From Coraliomargarita sp. CAG:312 (GTDB lineage Bacteria > Verrucomicrobiota > Verrucomicrobiia > Opitutales > Intestinicryptomonadaceae): 14,920 nt of DNA. Below, piece by piece: positions 7,350 to 14,344 of the stretch. Made by a program: the position numbers and the translations under genes. How positions within the stretch are numbered: the stretch's first letter is position 1; every line of letters starts with the position of its first letter. The notes below the pieces were generated by a model, which saw only the letters and a program-made list of their open reading frames with translations, was not told where the DNA came from and made no database searches. The DNA is taken from the NCBI GenBank assembly GCA_000438015.1, contig FR901592.1, positions 20,670-35,589 on the forward strand. Reading direction: 5' to 3'.

Positions 7350-7727
7350 TTAAAGTTTATTTTATACATACGAAGATGCCGCAAATTGCAAGGAATTAAA
7401 AGCACCCAAGCTTTGGAAAAATGTTTTTCAATAAAATAACATTTTTTTGCAATAAAATTTTATGCCGCATTAATATTGTCCGAAACAGCGCTTTTGCTCC
7501 GGAATTATATATTCCCGCGCAATAGATACCCCATATCAGAATCTGGAAGTTCAAAAACGTTCAAATAACGCAGCCTGACAAAAAAGCGTTCAAGGAGACC
7601 AAACTACGCGCAATCCTCCCACTAAAAAACACCCCTTACAAGCTGGCATCCATATAAAGCCTTTAAGCCGCAAATGCTCAAAAAAATTGTTGCAGAGAAA
7701 TATTATTCGGGCAATATTCATAATTAT
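7350..7727. other. divergent intergenic region porin / hemolysin III
   Basis: About 320-380 bp depending on the hemolysin start. On the minus strand TTGCAA (7386-7391) and TATAAA (7361-7366) face the porin, but with a 19-nt spacer and a -10 only 11 nt from the ATG, so the pair is doubtful. AAAAATGTT (7417-7425) and AACATTTTT (7438-7446) are a perfect 9-bp inverted repeat with a 12-nt loop. Next to it ATAAAATTTTAT (7452-7463) is a perfect 12-bp palindrome. These could be operators or AT-rich upstream elements. Nothing recognisable lies in 7470-7670. Confidence 0.4.
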
Positions 7728-8381
7728 ATGGGATGCACACGCAATTATACATTGAGCGAGGAGATTTGGAACGCCGCCACGCATTGCGTCGGAATAGCCT
7801 TTAGCATAGCGGCTTTGTCCGTAATGGTGACCCTCGCAGCGGTAAACTCCGACGCGTGGTCAATAGTGTCATGCTCCATTTTCGGGGCGTCCATGCTTAT
7901 GGTCTATACGGCCTCGTCGGCGTACCACGCAATCCCGTATGAAAAGCTAAAACCCATCTTAAAGAAATTTGACCATATCGCAATATATTACCTCATAGCC
8001 GGAAGCTATACTCCGTTTATGCTAGTGCCTATGCGCTCCGCAACCGAGACGACAGCATGGGTTGTCTTTGGAATAGTTTGGGGACTTGCAATTTTAGGAA
8101 CAATTTTAAAAATTTTCGCAGGAGGGTCGGGCACAAAATTTTGGTCGATAAGCCTGTACCTGGCGATGGGATGGCTAATAATTTTTGTTTCCGGAAAACT
8201 ATTTTCGGTTCTCCCCACATCAGGAATAGTCTTTCTTATTTTGGGAGGATTATTCTATACGGGAGGAGTAGTTTTCTATATGAAAAAGCAATGGAAGTTT
8301 TCCCATGCGGTATGGCATATTTTCGTCCTTCTTGGAACGGTAATGCACTTTTTCGCAGTGCTTTTTTCATGCGTTGTTTAA
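7728..8381 (+). CDS. hemolysin III family (YqfA/PAQR-like) membrane protein
   Basis: 217 aa from the chosen start. Seven predicted membrane helices with the PAQR/hemolysin III marks: SEEIWNAATHCVG near the N-terminus, ASSAYHA at the second helix pair, DHIAIYYLIAGSYTPF in the middle, and HAVWHIFVLLGTVMHFFAV near the end. The conserved His, Ser and Asp residues probably bind a metal in the membrane. The family is named after a Bacillus hemolysin, but the cellular role of most members is unsettled, with links to membrane lipid homeostasis. An in-frame ATG at 7674 would add 18 residues. I prefer 7728 because family members start about ten residues before the EEI motif; neither start has a clear ribosome-binding site. 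First gene of a three-gene run with tight spacing. Confidence 0.85.
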   Translation: MGCTRNYTLSEEIWNAATHCVGIAFSIAALSVMVTLAAVNSDAWSIVSCSIFGASMLMVYTASSAYHAIPYEKLKPILKKFDHIAIYYLIAGSYTPFMLVPMRSATETTAWVVFGIVWGLAILGTILKIFAGGSGTKFWSISLYLAMGWLIIFVSGKLFSVLPTSGIVFLILGGLFYTGGVVFYMKKQWKFSHAVWHIFVLLGTVMHFFAVLFSCVV

Positions 8382-8393
8382 ATATTTGATTTT

Positions 8394-8867
8394 ATGGGCG
8401 ACGACAAATCAATGATAGAATCCGTCGACGGGCTTGTTGCCTCCTGGAGCCAACGCCCGTCTTGGGACGAATACTTTATTTGCACTGCAATCCTCATAGC
8501 CTCCAGGTCGTCGTGCCGGCGCTTAAACGTAGGATGCGTCATGGTAAGCGGCGGAGAGCACAAAAACAGAATAATTGCAGCCGGATACAACGGCTTTCTC
8601 CCAGGGGCGCCGCATTCATCCTGCGTGCGCGACGGGCATGAAGTCGCAACTGTTCACGCCGAACAAAACGCGATTTCCGACGCCGCCAGGCGCGGTGTTT
8701 CGCTAAACGGCGCAACTGCCTACATTACGCATTTTCCCTGTATAAACTGCGCAAAAATTATGATAGCCGCAGGGATAAAGCGCGTTAAATATCTGCACGA
8801 CTATTCAAACGACGATCTCGTCCTTAAATTATTTGAGGAATCAGGCGTGGAAATATTAAAGCTTTGA
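8394..8867 (+). CDS. dCMP deaminase (ComEB-like cytidine/deoxycytidylate deaminase)
   Basis: 157 aa cytosolic zinc enzyme that converts dCMP to dUMP, feeding thymidylate synthesis. The zinc and catalytic motifs are intact: HAE at 88-90 (His88 ligand, Glu90 proton shuttle) and PCINC at 115-119 (Cys116, Cys119 ligands). RPSWDEYF (21-28) and the AAGYNGFLPGAPH loop (62-74) are standard for dCMP deaminases rather than for free-base or tRNA deaminases. Length is normal. The gene starts 12 bp after the hemolysin III stop and ends 6 bp before YqgE, so the three are very likely cotranscribed. An internal Met7 is an alternative start. Confidence 0.9.
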   Translation: MGDDKSMIESVDGLVASWSQRPSWDEYFICTAILIASRSSCRRLNVGCVMVSGGEHKNRIIAAGYNGFLPGAPHSSCVRDGHEVATVHAEQNAISDAARRGVSLNGATAYITHFPCINCAKIMIAAGIKRVKYLHDYSNDDLVLKLFEESGVEILKL

Positions 8868-8873
8868 GCCGCC

Positions 8874-9425
8874 ATGCGAAAAATTTACGACGACAAATCA
8901 TGGAGCTTTCTAATAGCATCACCCGCTTTTTCCGGCCCGGTTTTTGAGGAAAGCGTAGTGCTGCTTTTAGAAGACAATGAAGATGGATCTTTCGGCATAA
9001 TTATCAATAAAAGCAGCAGAAAGACGCTCGGGGAATTAAACGCAGACTTTCTTTCTACTGATCTCGCAGACGTGGAAGTTTTCGAAGGCGGCCCGATTTC
9101 AAAAGACAGGATAAGCCTGGCTCTATGCACGGGAGAAGACGGAGCTGAAGGCTCGTTTACTTTCGGAGTGAGCCCAGAGAAGGCGAGAGAGGTTCTCGAT
9201 AAGCATCCAACCGCAAAAATTGGGGCGTTTGCCGGATATGCTGGATGGGAAGCAGGTCAGTTGCAGATGGAAATAAACGAGGGAACTTGGATTGTATGCA
9301 ACGCCGACATAAACTTAATGTTCGATGTTCCTCCGGAAGAAATCTGGGAGGAGCTTCTACTGCGCGAATGCCCGCAGTTTGAAAAGCTTCCGCCTCCAAC
9401 CGACGAACAGGTTGATTCAAACTAG
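8874..9425 (+). CDS. YqgE/AlgH family protein (UPF0301)
   Basis: 183 aa. Family marks in order: FLIASPAFSGPVFEESVVLL (about 12-31), GIIINKS, VFEGGPISKDRI, and AGYAGWEAGQLQMEINEGTW (about 121-140), then a WEELL segment typical of the C-terminus. The family is widespread and often lies next to Holliday-junction resolvase or aminotransferase genes; its biochemical role is not established, and AlgH was linked to alginate regulation in Pseudomonas. Here it instead follows dCMP deaminase by 6 bp. The stop codon lies inside a 9-bp tandem repeat. Confidence 0.9.
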   Translation: MRKIYDDKSWSFLIASPAFSGPVFEESVVLLLEDNEDGSFGIIINKSSRKTLGELNADFLSTDLADVEVFEGGPISKDRISLALCTGEDGAEGSFTFGVSPEKAREVLDKHPTAKIGAFAGYAGWEAGQLQMEINEGTWIVCNADINLMFDVPPEEIWEELLLRECPQFEKLPPPTDEQVDSN

Positions 9426-9437
9426 CTCAACTAGCTC
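9420..9437 (+). repeat. 9-bp tandem repeat over the YqgE stop codon
   Basis: AACTAGCTC occurs twice in a row (9420-9428, 9429-9437). The first copy carries the in-frame TAG stop of the YqgE gene. The second copy repeats that stop in the same frame, because the unit is 9 bp, so the protein end is unaffected by copy number. Confidence 0.8.
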
Positions 9438-9469
9438 AATAAAAACCGGGCAGGCTAAATAAAAATATT

Positions 9470-9530
9470 CCCGTGCATTGAAAGCGCCAAAAGAAAGTTT
9501 TTCTTTTGAAAGCCCGATATTTTCCACGGG
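9470..9530. repeat. nested inverted repeats in the convergent spacer
   Basis: CAAAAGAAA (9488-9496) and TTTCTTTTG (9500-9508) form a perfect 9-bp hairpin with a 3-nt loop. It is flanked by CCCGTG (9470-9475) and CACGGG (9525-9530). A further pair, AAAATAT (9462-9468) with ATATTTT (9517-9523), crosses the outer pair, so only one can form at a time. The position between convergent genes suggests transcription termination or RNA 3'-end protection, but no plain T-run follows on the plus strand. Confidence 0.45.
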
Positions 9531-9655
9531 CGGATGCAACAAGAGGAACAAATTCCGGCAAAATGCGGTAAAATCCATCGGCTATTCCGGGCGCATAATT
9601 AATACCCTCGCCCCGCTGCCGCAGGCATGGAAAATTGCAAGCAAGCAGAATGAGC

Positions 9656-9678
9656 AGAAAAGGATTGCGGCCAATCCG
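9656..9678 (-). terminator. candidate terminator downstream of the secreted unknown gene
   Basis: On the minus strand GGATTG, a 4-nt GCCG loop and CAATCC are followed directly by TTTTCTGC. The stem is 6 bp perfect (9662-9667 with 9672-9677). It starts about 40 nt after the stop codon at 9716, the right place to end the SulP-rlmH-unknown transcript. The T-run is short. Confidence 0.4.
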
Positions 9679-9715
9679 AATTTGCCAATTCAAGGCCTTG
9701 CGGGCTATGCAAATA

Positions 9716-10777
9716 TCAATCCATAAACCTTTCTGAAATATTCTTTACATATCCCCCGTCCTTTAAAATATATTTTGAAAGAAACATATCCAAAGGAGTT
9801 TTAGCTGCGCCCCAATTTGCGATCTTAAAGCCTTCATTCCCGCGGATAAAATATGTGACGTCGTTTTGCGGGGAATCTCCTGCGCGTTCTCGCGCAAAAA
9901 ATATCATAACAACGCCCGAATCCCCGCTTTCCATCGCCCGCAAATAACGTTTTTTCCATGAAAAATAATCTTTCAAAACGGCTTTTTGTTCGCTTTCCGG
10001 CATAGACATGAACTGCGCTTCAAACCTGCCCCTGCTCTCTTTTGTCATAAACTGCGAATATTCTTTAAGCCTGCATTCAAAGAAAAATTCTTGCGCGCGG
10101 TGGTAAAACTTTGCGCATTCACCAAGTTCCACATTCCCGTCAGCCGCAAGCGACACTAAAACCCCGTTTTTAAAATTTAGGATTGGCAACTTTTTTTCCG
10201 CCAGCAACTTTACCGCCTTATCATCGCCGTCCATAGGAGTTGATACTTTTGGAAAAACATCCGGCCTCCCTCCGGCAATCAAAAGCATCAATGGGTCGGA
10301 AAACGACGCGTTCCACAAAAGCTTTCCCCCTGAATTTTCAAATACCATAAAGTTCATTCCCGGGCGCATCGCATATGATTTGTCGAATACCGCCACGTCG
10401 AACTTACCAACTTTGAAAATGTTAATACCTCCATTCCCCGATGCAATAGACGCTGCTATCTCATTTAATTTTGACCCTTTTGCGAATTTTACCGCGCGCT
10501 TTAAATCCTTGGATTTTGTTATAAGTCTCGGCATTGACGTTGAATCTGCTGACGCAATTTCCGCAAATGCGGCTTTTACGGCATCCTCCGAATCGGATTT
10601 TCCGACTAATATCCAAGCATGGGAATTTCCCGAGGTGCCAGCAGGGGAATTGCCTCCCTGCTCTTCAGAAAGGCCAACGGCCACGGCCGAATAGCTATCC
10701 GACAAATCTGCACGAACCCACTGCGCTCCCAAAAGAGCGACGGCGGCAAACAACGATATTTTTACAATGTTTTTCAT
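9716..10777 (-). CDS. secreted protein of unknown function
   Basis: 353 aa from the ATG at 10777; I do not recognise a family. Residues 1-24 form a Sec signal peptide (MKNIVK, hydrophobic core, cleavage after WVRA), so the product is probably periplasmic or secreted. An in-frame upstream start at 10858 would bury this signal peptide behind 27 residues and overlap rlmH by 74 bp, so I reject it. The mature part has an N-terminal stretch around HAWILVGKSDSEDAVKAAF, a middle GKFDVAVFDK...GMNFMVFENSGGK, and a C-terminal half (about 235-353) with FYHRAQEFFFECRLKEYSQF, MTKESRGRF and FSWKKRYLRAM, resembling small-molecule-binding or NTF2-like folds only in general feel. It starts 7 bp after the rlmH stop, so it is cotranscribed with rlmH. 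Confidence 0.7.
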   Translation of the reverse strand: MKNIVKISLFAAVALLGAQWVRADLSDSYSAVAVGLSEEQGGNSPAGTSGNSHAWILVGKSDSEDAVKAAFAEIASADSTSMPRLITKSKDLKRAVKFAKGSKLNEIAASIASGNGGINIFKVGKFDVAVFDKSYAMRPGMNFMVFENSGGKLLWNASFSDPLMLLIAGGRPDVFPKVSTPMDGDDKAVKLLAEKKLPILNFKNGVLVSLAADGNVELGECAKFYHRAQEFFFECRLKEYSQFMTKESRGRFEAQFMSMPESEQKAVLKDYFSWKKRYLRAMESGDSGVVMIFFARERAGDSPQNDVTYFIRGNEGFKIANWGAAKTPLDMFLSKYILKDGGYVKNISERFMD

Positions 10778-10784
10778 AGCCAAA

Positions 10785-11219
10785 TTAATGGTGGTATCCG
10801 ATATTTGCGGAAATGGTCTTAGCGCGGTATATCTGCTCCAAAAGAATCGCGCGGGCAAATTCGTGGGTAAACGTCATTTTGGACATTGAAATTATCTCGT
10901 CCGCCCTATGTTTCACTTCGTCAGAAAGGCCGTATGGCCCTCCCACAGCAAACGCGCTTCCGCCAGACAGCAAATCTCTCTCCAAACGCTCCGACAACCC
11001 GCGGGAATCAAATTGCCGCCCCTCCTCAGACATGGCGTAAAAATTTCCTCGGAACCCCTTTAAAGCCTCTATTATTTTTCCGCCTTCGCGCTGCGGGTCG
11101 GAATCTTTTATTTCGACAATATCTATACCCCCGAAATGCCGCAGCCGGCCTTCATAATCTGCGCACAAGGCTGAAATGGAGCGGTTCTTTATCTTTCCTA
11201 CGACAATGAGCTTAAGCAT
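10785..11219 (-). CDS. rlmH: 23S rRNA pseudouridine-1915 N3-methyltransferase RlmH
   Basis: 144 aa SPOUT methyltransferase (YbeA family) that uses S-adenosylmethionine to methylate pseudouridine 1915 in helix 69 of 23S rRNA on the assembled 70S ribosome. Signatures: MLKLIVVGKIK at the start, FAVGGPYGLSDEV (about 89-101) forming part of the trefoil-knot cofactor site, and MTFTHEFARAILLEQIYRA (about 114-132), ending YHH. About 10 residues shorter than the E. coli enzyme, but all core parts are present. A good ribosome-binding site (AAGGGGG, about 6 nt before ATG) fixes the start. It lies 15 bp after the SulP stop and 7 bp before the secreted unknown gene. Confidence 0.93.
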   Translation of the reverse strand: MLKLIVVGKIKNRSISALCADYEGRLRHFGGIDIVEIKDSDPQREGGKIIEALKGFRGNFYAMSEEGRQFDSRGLSERLERDLLSGGSAFAVGGPYGLSDEVKHRADEIISMSKMTFTHEFARAILLEQIYRAKTISANIGYHH

Positions 11220-11234
11220 TCATCCCCCTTTTGC

Positions 11235-12203
11235 CTATTCTTCCCCGGATGTTTTTTCGGCTGGTCTGGCGGCATAAATAGAAACTTTTGGCTTCTCGCC
11301 CAAATACTTTAGCGAAGCCCTTATTGCGCGCGCCGCGGAAAGAGTTGGATTGTCGTCGTCGTTCTCAAAAATGTTTTCGGCCCCGACATTATCGTAAACC
11401 CCAGACGACTTCAATACGCGCATCACGTCGGGCCTAACCTCGCAAATCATCAAAACGCGGTTCTTTTCTACCATGGTTTTTCTCAGCTCAGCTATGTCGA
11501 GAACGCTTGTCGCATCGAAATTTATCGCGTTTCGCAACTTTAGGATAAGCACTTTTAAGTCGGGTTCGGCGGCGATTCTGCGAATCTGGTTCTGCAAGAC
11601 ATCGGAAGCGCCAAAGAACATGTTTCCCTCCACGTGAACTATGGATACTTCGGGAGTAGGACGGCTGTGTTTAGGAGATTTTGAGGCTTCTCCAACTTTT
11701 TCGAGCCCGCCGTCGTCCCCAATCGAATATTCGACGACTTCCGGAGTGCTCGCCTTGCGCAAAAACAAAAGTATCGAAACCACAACTCCAGTTATGATTG
11801 CGTCGTCCAAAGTGGCAAAGACCCCGACAAAAAACGTCGTTAAAAAGACTATTGCGTCGCTCATAGTGCTTTTTAAGGCGACTTTTATGACATGCGGCTT
11901 GATAAGGGTGACGCTGGTGTAAACAACAATAAGCGCAAGAGTGGCTTTGGGCACATAGGCTATGGCGCCTCCGAAAAGCAAAAGAGCCACGACCGTAAAA
12001 ATGGCCGTGAAGATATTGAATATAGTTGTGCGCGCGTTGGTATTTACCGCCAGCGTCGAGCGCCGCCAGCGTCGAGCGCGTAAGCGAGCCGGAAGACAGA
12101 GTGCTGGAAGTAAACGCGCATGCGACATTGGCGGCGCCCAACGCAAATATTTCCTGGTTTGTGTCCAACCTGTCCGCGCGCTGCGACGCCAAACTTTTAC
12201 CAA
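11235..12203 (-). CDS. SulP C-terminal fragment (last helices plus STAS domain)
   Basis: An open frame from a TTG at 12203. Its first 50 or so residues are an out-of-frame, Arg-rich reading of the SulP core. Genuine transporter sequence begins after the duplication (TLAVNTNART) and runs through about two to three helices into the STAS domain to the true stop. No ribosome-binding site supports independent translation. I list it to mark where the real C-terminus lies. Confidence 0.4.
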   Translation of the reverse strand: MVKVWRRSARTGWTQTRKYLRWAPPMSHARLLPALCLPARLRARRWRRSTLAVNTNARTTIFNIFTAIFTVVALLLFGGAIAYVPKATLALIVVYTSVTLIKPHVIKVALKSTMSDAIVFLTTFFVGVFATLDDAIITGVVVSILLFLRKASTPEVVEYSIGDDGGLEKVGEASKSPKHSRPTPEVSIVHVEGNMFFGASDVLQNQIRRIAAEPDLKVLILKLRNAINFDATSVLDIAELRKTMVEKNRVLMICEVRPDVMRVLKSSGVYDNVGAENIFENDDDNPTLSAARAIRASLKYLGEKPKVSIYAARPAEKTSGEE

Positions 12204-13062
12204 TGGAAAACGCCTCTATAACCGCGAGCAGAGTTATGGCCAATGCTAGCGACGCGGACTCTTTCAAGCCTATAATGTCGAAATTCGGCATGGAAATCTC
12301 CCATTTGGAAGCGCTTACCGCGTTTAGCCTTTCGACTTCAAACCCGAAAAAAGTACACGCTACATAACAAATAATTCCTACAATTATAAGCGTGACGCCC
12401 TCGGCCGGAAGTTTTTTTGCGTACCTCTTCAAAGGGACAAATATCAGCATTGTAAGCGCGCCCATTGCTATCGACGACATTTGCGAATCTTTTATTGAAG
12501 AAACTGTCGCAGAAATAGTCTCTACAAGAGTGACCGGCGAAACGCCGTCGGCATATGAGAACCCGAATAGATTTCTAAGCTGGTTCACAAATATCAAGAG
12601 GGCCGAACTCGTTATATACCCTATAACGACAGTCCGCGAGATGTACGATATAAAGAACGTCAATTTAAAGACGCTCATCAAAATCATGAATAGGCCGACC
12701 ATCAACAAGATATTTGGCAGAGCCTCCATTTTTGCCGATTCTGTGACGACCCCCGCAGCCGCAAAGGAGCTTAGCAACATTACCGCGGTGGCGTTGCTTG
12801 GTCCAAACGTTATGTAAATGGAACGGCAGAAAAAAAAGCCTATTATGGAAACAACTATCCCGCTAAATATTCCGTAGGAAATGGGAAGCCCCGCGACGAG
12901 CGCGTATGCCATATTTACCGGAAACGACAATACGGCAACATTGAACCCCGCGCGGAAATCATCTAACAATTTTTCTCGCGAATAGTCTTTAAACTGGTAC
13001 CCCAGTGGGAAAAGACTCACCGGGGCCCAGGAGCCGCTGTTGCTTTTAAATTGAAACTTCAA
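11671..13062 (-). CDS. SulP N-terminal fragment as currently readable
   Basis: 463 codons as read. About the first 330 residues are genuine SulP membrane core. The last 130 or so (from about ALDAGGKYQRAHNY) are an out-of-frame reading rich in His, Arg and Cys, unlike any membrane transporter, and stop at 11671. The product would lack the final membrane helices and the STAS domain, so I expect it to be non-functional unless the duplication is lost. Confidence 0.5.
   Translation of the reverse strand: MKFQFKSNSGSWAPVSLFPLGYQFKDYSREKLLDDFRAGFNVAVLSFPVNMAYALVAGLPISYGIFSGIVVSIIGFFFCRSIYITFGPSNATAVMLLSSFAAAGVVTESAKMEALPNILLMVGLFMILMSVFKLTFFISYISRTVVIGYITSSALLIFVNQLRNLFGFSYADGVSPVTLVETISATVSSIKDSQMSSIAMGALTMLIFVPLKRYAKKLPAEGVTLIIVGIICYVACTFFGFEVERLNAVSASKWEISMPNFDIIGLKESASLALAITLLAVIEAFSIGKSLASQRADRLDTNQEIFALGAANVACAFTSSTLSSGSLTRSTLAALDAGGKYQRAHNYIQYLHGHFYGRGSFAFRRRHSLCAQSHSCAYCCLHQRHPYQAACHKSRLKKHYERRNSLFNDVFCRGLCHFGRRNHNWSCGFDTFVFAQGEHSGSRRIFDWGRRRARKSWRSLKIS
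12048..12079 (-). repeat. perfect 16-bp tandem duplication inside the SulP gene
   Basis: The plus-strand unit CGCCAGCGTCGAGCGC occurs at 12048-12063 and again, without a mismatch, at 12064-12079. Sixteen is not a multiple of three, so the second copy shifts the frame by one. Deleting either copy restores continuous SulP homology. Confidence 0.97.
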
Positions 13063-13185
13063 GGATGTGTCGAAAAATTATTTGTATGTAAGGCTATTGC
13101 AAATCAAATGCCCCATGCGCGGTTTCGTCAAGATTTTACGCCTGCAAAGAGCGTTTTTTTTAAGGCTGCAAACGTTTGATTGTGC

Positions 13186-13213
13186 TTGCAGAATACAAAA
13201 ACCCGCCTATAAA
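13186..13213 (+). promoter_or_regulatory. candidate sigma-70-type promoter of pyrD-efp
   Basis: TTGCAG (13186-13191), a 16-nt spacer and TATAAA (13208-13213) lie 22 nt before the pyrD ATG. The -10 is a five-of-six match, the -35 only half. The predicted start site would leave a leader of about 15 nt. The ATG is preceded by an A/T stretch with no Shine-Dalgarno sequence. Confidence 0.35.
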
Positions 13214-13235
13214 TATGTGAAATTTATTTTTAATA

Positions 13236-14306
13236 ATGGATGCATTGTACGAAAATATTTTAAGACCGCTGTTTTTTACCCAAAACTGCGAAGCCGCACA
13301 CGATATGGCATTAAAAGCCATGCAAGTGGTAGGGGCAATACCGCCGCTGCGTGCGGCAATGGAATATTTCAGCCTTGTAAAAGCTCCCAAGCCCATAAAA
13401 GTTTTCGGGCTGGACTTTCCCAACAGAGTTGGATTGGCGGCCGGTTTCGACAAAGACGCCAAAGTTTTTAGGGCGGCTTCGGCTTTCGGGTTTGGACATG
13501 TTGAAATAGGAACAATATCCATGCTAAAACAGGCTGGAAATCCGCGCCCAAGGATGTTTCGATATCCGCAGCAAGAGGCCGTTGTAAACGCATGCGGATT
13601 CCCCAATGACGGTGCGGAGCAAATCTCAAAGAGATTGGCTGATATGCTTGGCGGGAAAAAAAGGCAGGGCAAATGCCCGCTTGGAATAAACATAGGAAAA
13701 TCAAAAATAACCCCCCTTGAAGACGCAGCCAACGACTATCTTTTCAGCTTTAACGCCCTTGCAGATTTCGCGGACTTTTTCACAATAAACGTAAGCAGCC
13801 CTAATACCCCGGAATTGCGCAGGCTTCAGGGCAAAGATTTTCTACCCAACCTTTTGAGCGCCGTTTGCAAGGCAAACGAAGACAGGTCAAAAAAATTAGG
13901 CGTTAAACGCATTCCAATAATTTTAAAGATAGCTCCGGATTTGACATTCGAGGAAATAGACGCGATTCTATCTATTCTTTTTGAGCTCAAGCTTGACGGG
14001 ATATGCGCTACAAACACAACCGTAGAGCGCCCGGCGGATTGCCCGCAGATGGAAAAAGCAGGCGGAATGAGCGGAAAACCCTTGTTTGAGAAATCTCTGG
14101 AAATAGTAAAATACATTTCAAAAGCCACCGACGGGAAACTTCCAATTATCGGGGTTGGAGGAATCGTCGACGTGGAAAAGGCAGGAAAAATGATGAACGC
14201 CGGCGCTAGCCTAGTGCAGATTTACACAGGAATGATATACCGCGGTCCATTCTTTGCGCGTTCGGTCGCCAACGGTCTCATATGGAGAGATAGCGACTGG
14301 GTATAA
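13236..14306 (+). CDS. pyrD: dihydroorotate dehydrogenase, class 2 (quinone-dependent)
   Basis: 356 aa peripheral inner-membrane flavoprotein that oxidises dihydroorotate to orotate and passes electrons to quinone, the fourth step of de novo pyrimidine synthesis. The N-terminal helical extension (about 1-50, LYENILRPLFF) that binds membrane and quinone marks class 2. FMN and substrate motifs follow: GLAAGFDKDA (66-75), EIGTISML, ACGFPNDGAE (119-128), NIGKSK, then NVSSPNTPELR (185-195), which supplies the catalytic Ser base of class 2. Then come TNTTV, GGMSGKPL, GVGGI and GASLVQIYTGMIYRGP near the end. The length is close to that of the E. coli enzyme. It precedes efp by 38 bp and diverges from the SulP gene. 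Confidence 0.93.
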   Translation: MDALYENILRPLFFTQNCEAAHDMALKAMQVVGAIPPLRAAMEYFSLVKAPKPIKVFGLDFPNRVGLAAGFDKDAKVFRAASAFGFGHVEIGTISMLKQAGNPRPRMFRYPQQEAVVNACGFPNDGAEQISKRLADMLGGKKRQGKCPLGINIGKSKITPLEDAANDYLFSFNALADFADFFTINVSSPNTPELRRLQGKDFLPNLLSAVCKANEDRSKKLGVKRIPIILKIAPDLTFEEIDAILSILFELKLDGICATNTTVERPADCPQMEKAGGMSGKPLFEKSLEIVKYISKATDGKLPIIGVGGIVDVEKAGKMMNAGASLVQIYTGMIYRGPFFARSVANGLIWRDSDWV

Positions 14307-14344
14307 AAATTTAACTCTTAAACGGAAAAAGGAAATAAATATAT

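Larger units (their letters stand above)
11235..13062 (-). pseudogene. SulP family anion transporter with STAS domain, frameshifted by a 16-bp tandem duplication
   Basis: The reading starts at a TTG (13062); an in-frame TAA lies just upstream and no ATG is available. The N-terminal part shows SulP marks: AYALVAGLPISYGIFSGIV, FGPSNATAVMLL, and ANVACAFTSSTLSSGSLTRS. Around residue 328 the frame is lost, and it resumes one frame over with NARTTIFNIFTAIFTV, AYVPKATLALIVVY and a C-terminal STAS domain (VSIVHVEGNMFFGASDVL, NFDATSVLDIAEL). The cause is visible: a perfect 16-bp unit is present twice at 12048-12079. With one copy the two halves join as GSLTRSTLAVNTNART, giving 1812 bp and a 603-aa protein of normal SulP-STAS length. 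Such proteins move sulfate, bicarbonate or other anions across the inner membrane. As written the product would be truncated and lack the last helices and STAS. Confidence 0.85.

Noticed and set aside
9478..9726. Small open frame of 82 codons in the convergent spacer
   Set aside because: It covers the hairpins and candidate terminator, runs into the opposite gene's end, and has no recognisable protein features.
9716..10858. Longer start of the secreted unknown protein (380 aa)
   Set aside because: It would put 27 residues in front of a clean signal peptide and overlap rlmH by 74 bp.
12829..12837. Run of eight A in the SulP gene as a phase-variation tract
   Set aside because: The frame is intact across it; the actual frameshift is fully explained by the 16-bp duplication.
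13136..13163. ACGC-loop-GCGT followed by T8 as a plus-strand terminator before pyrD
   Set aside because: The stem is only four base pairs with a nine-nucleotide loop, and no plus-strand gene precedes it.
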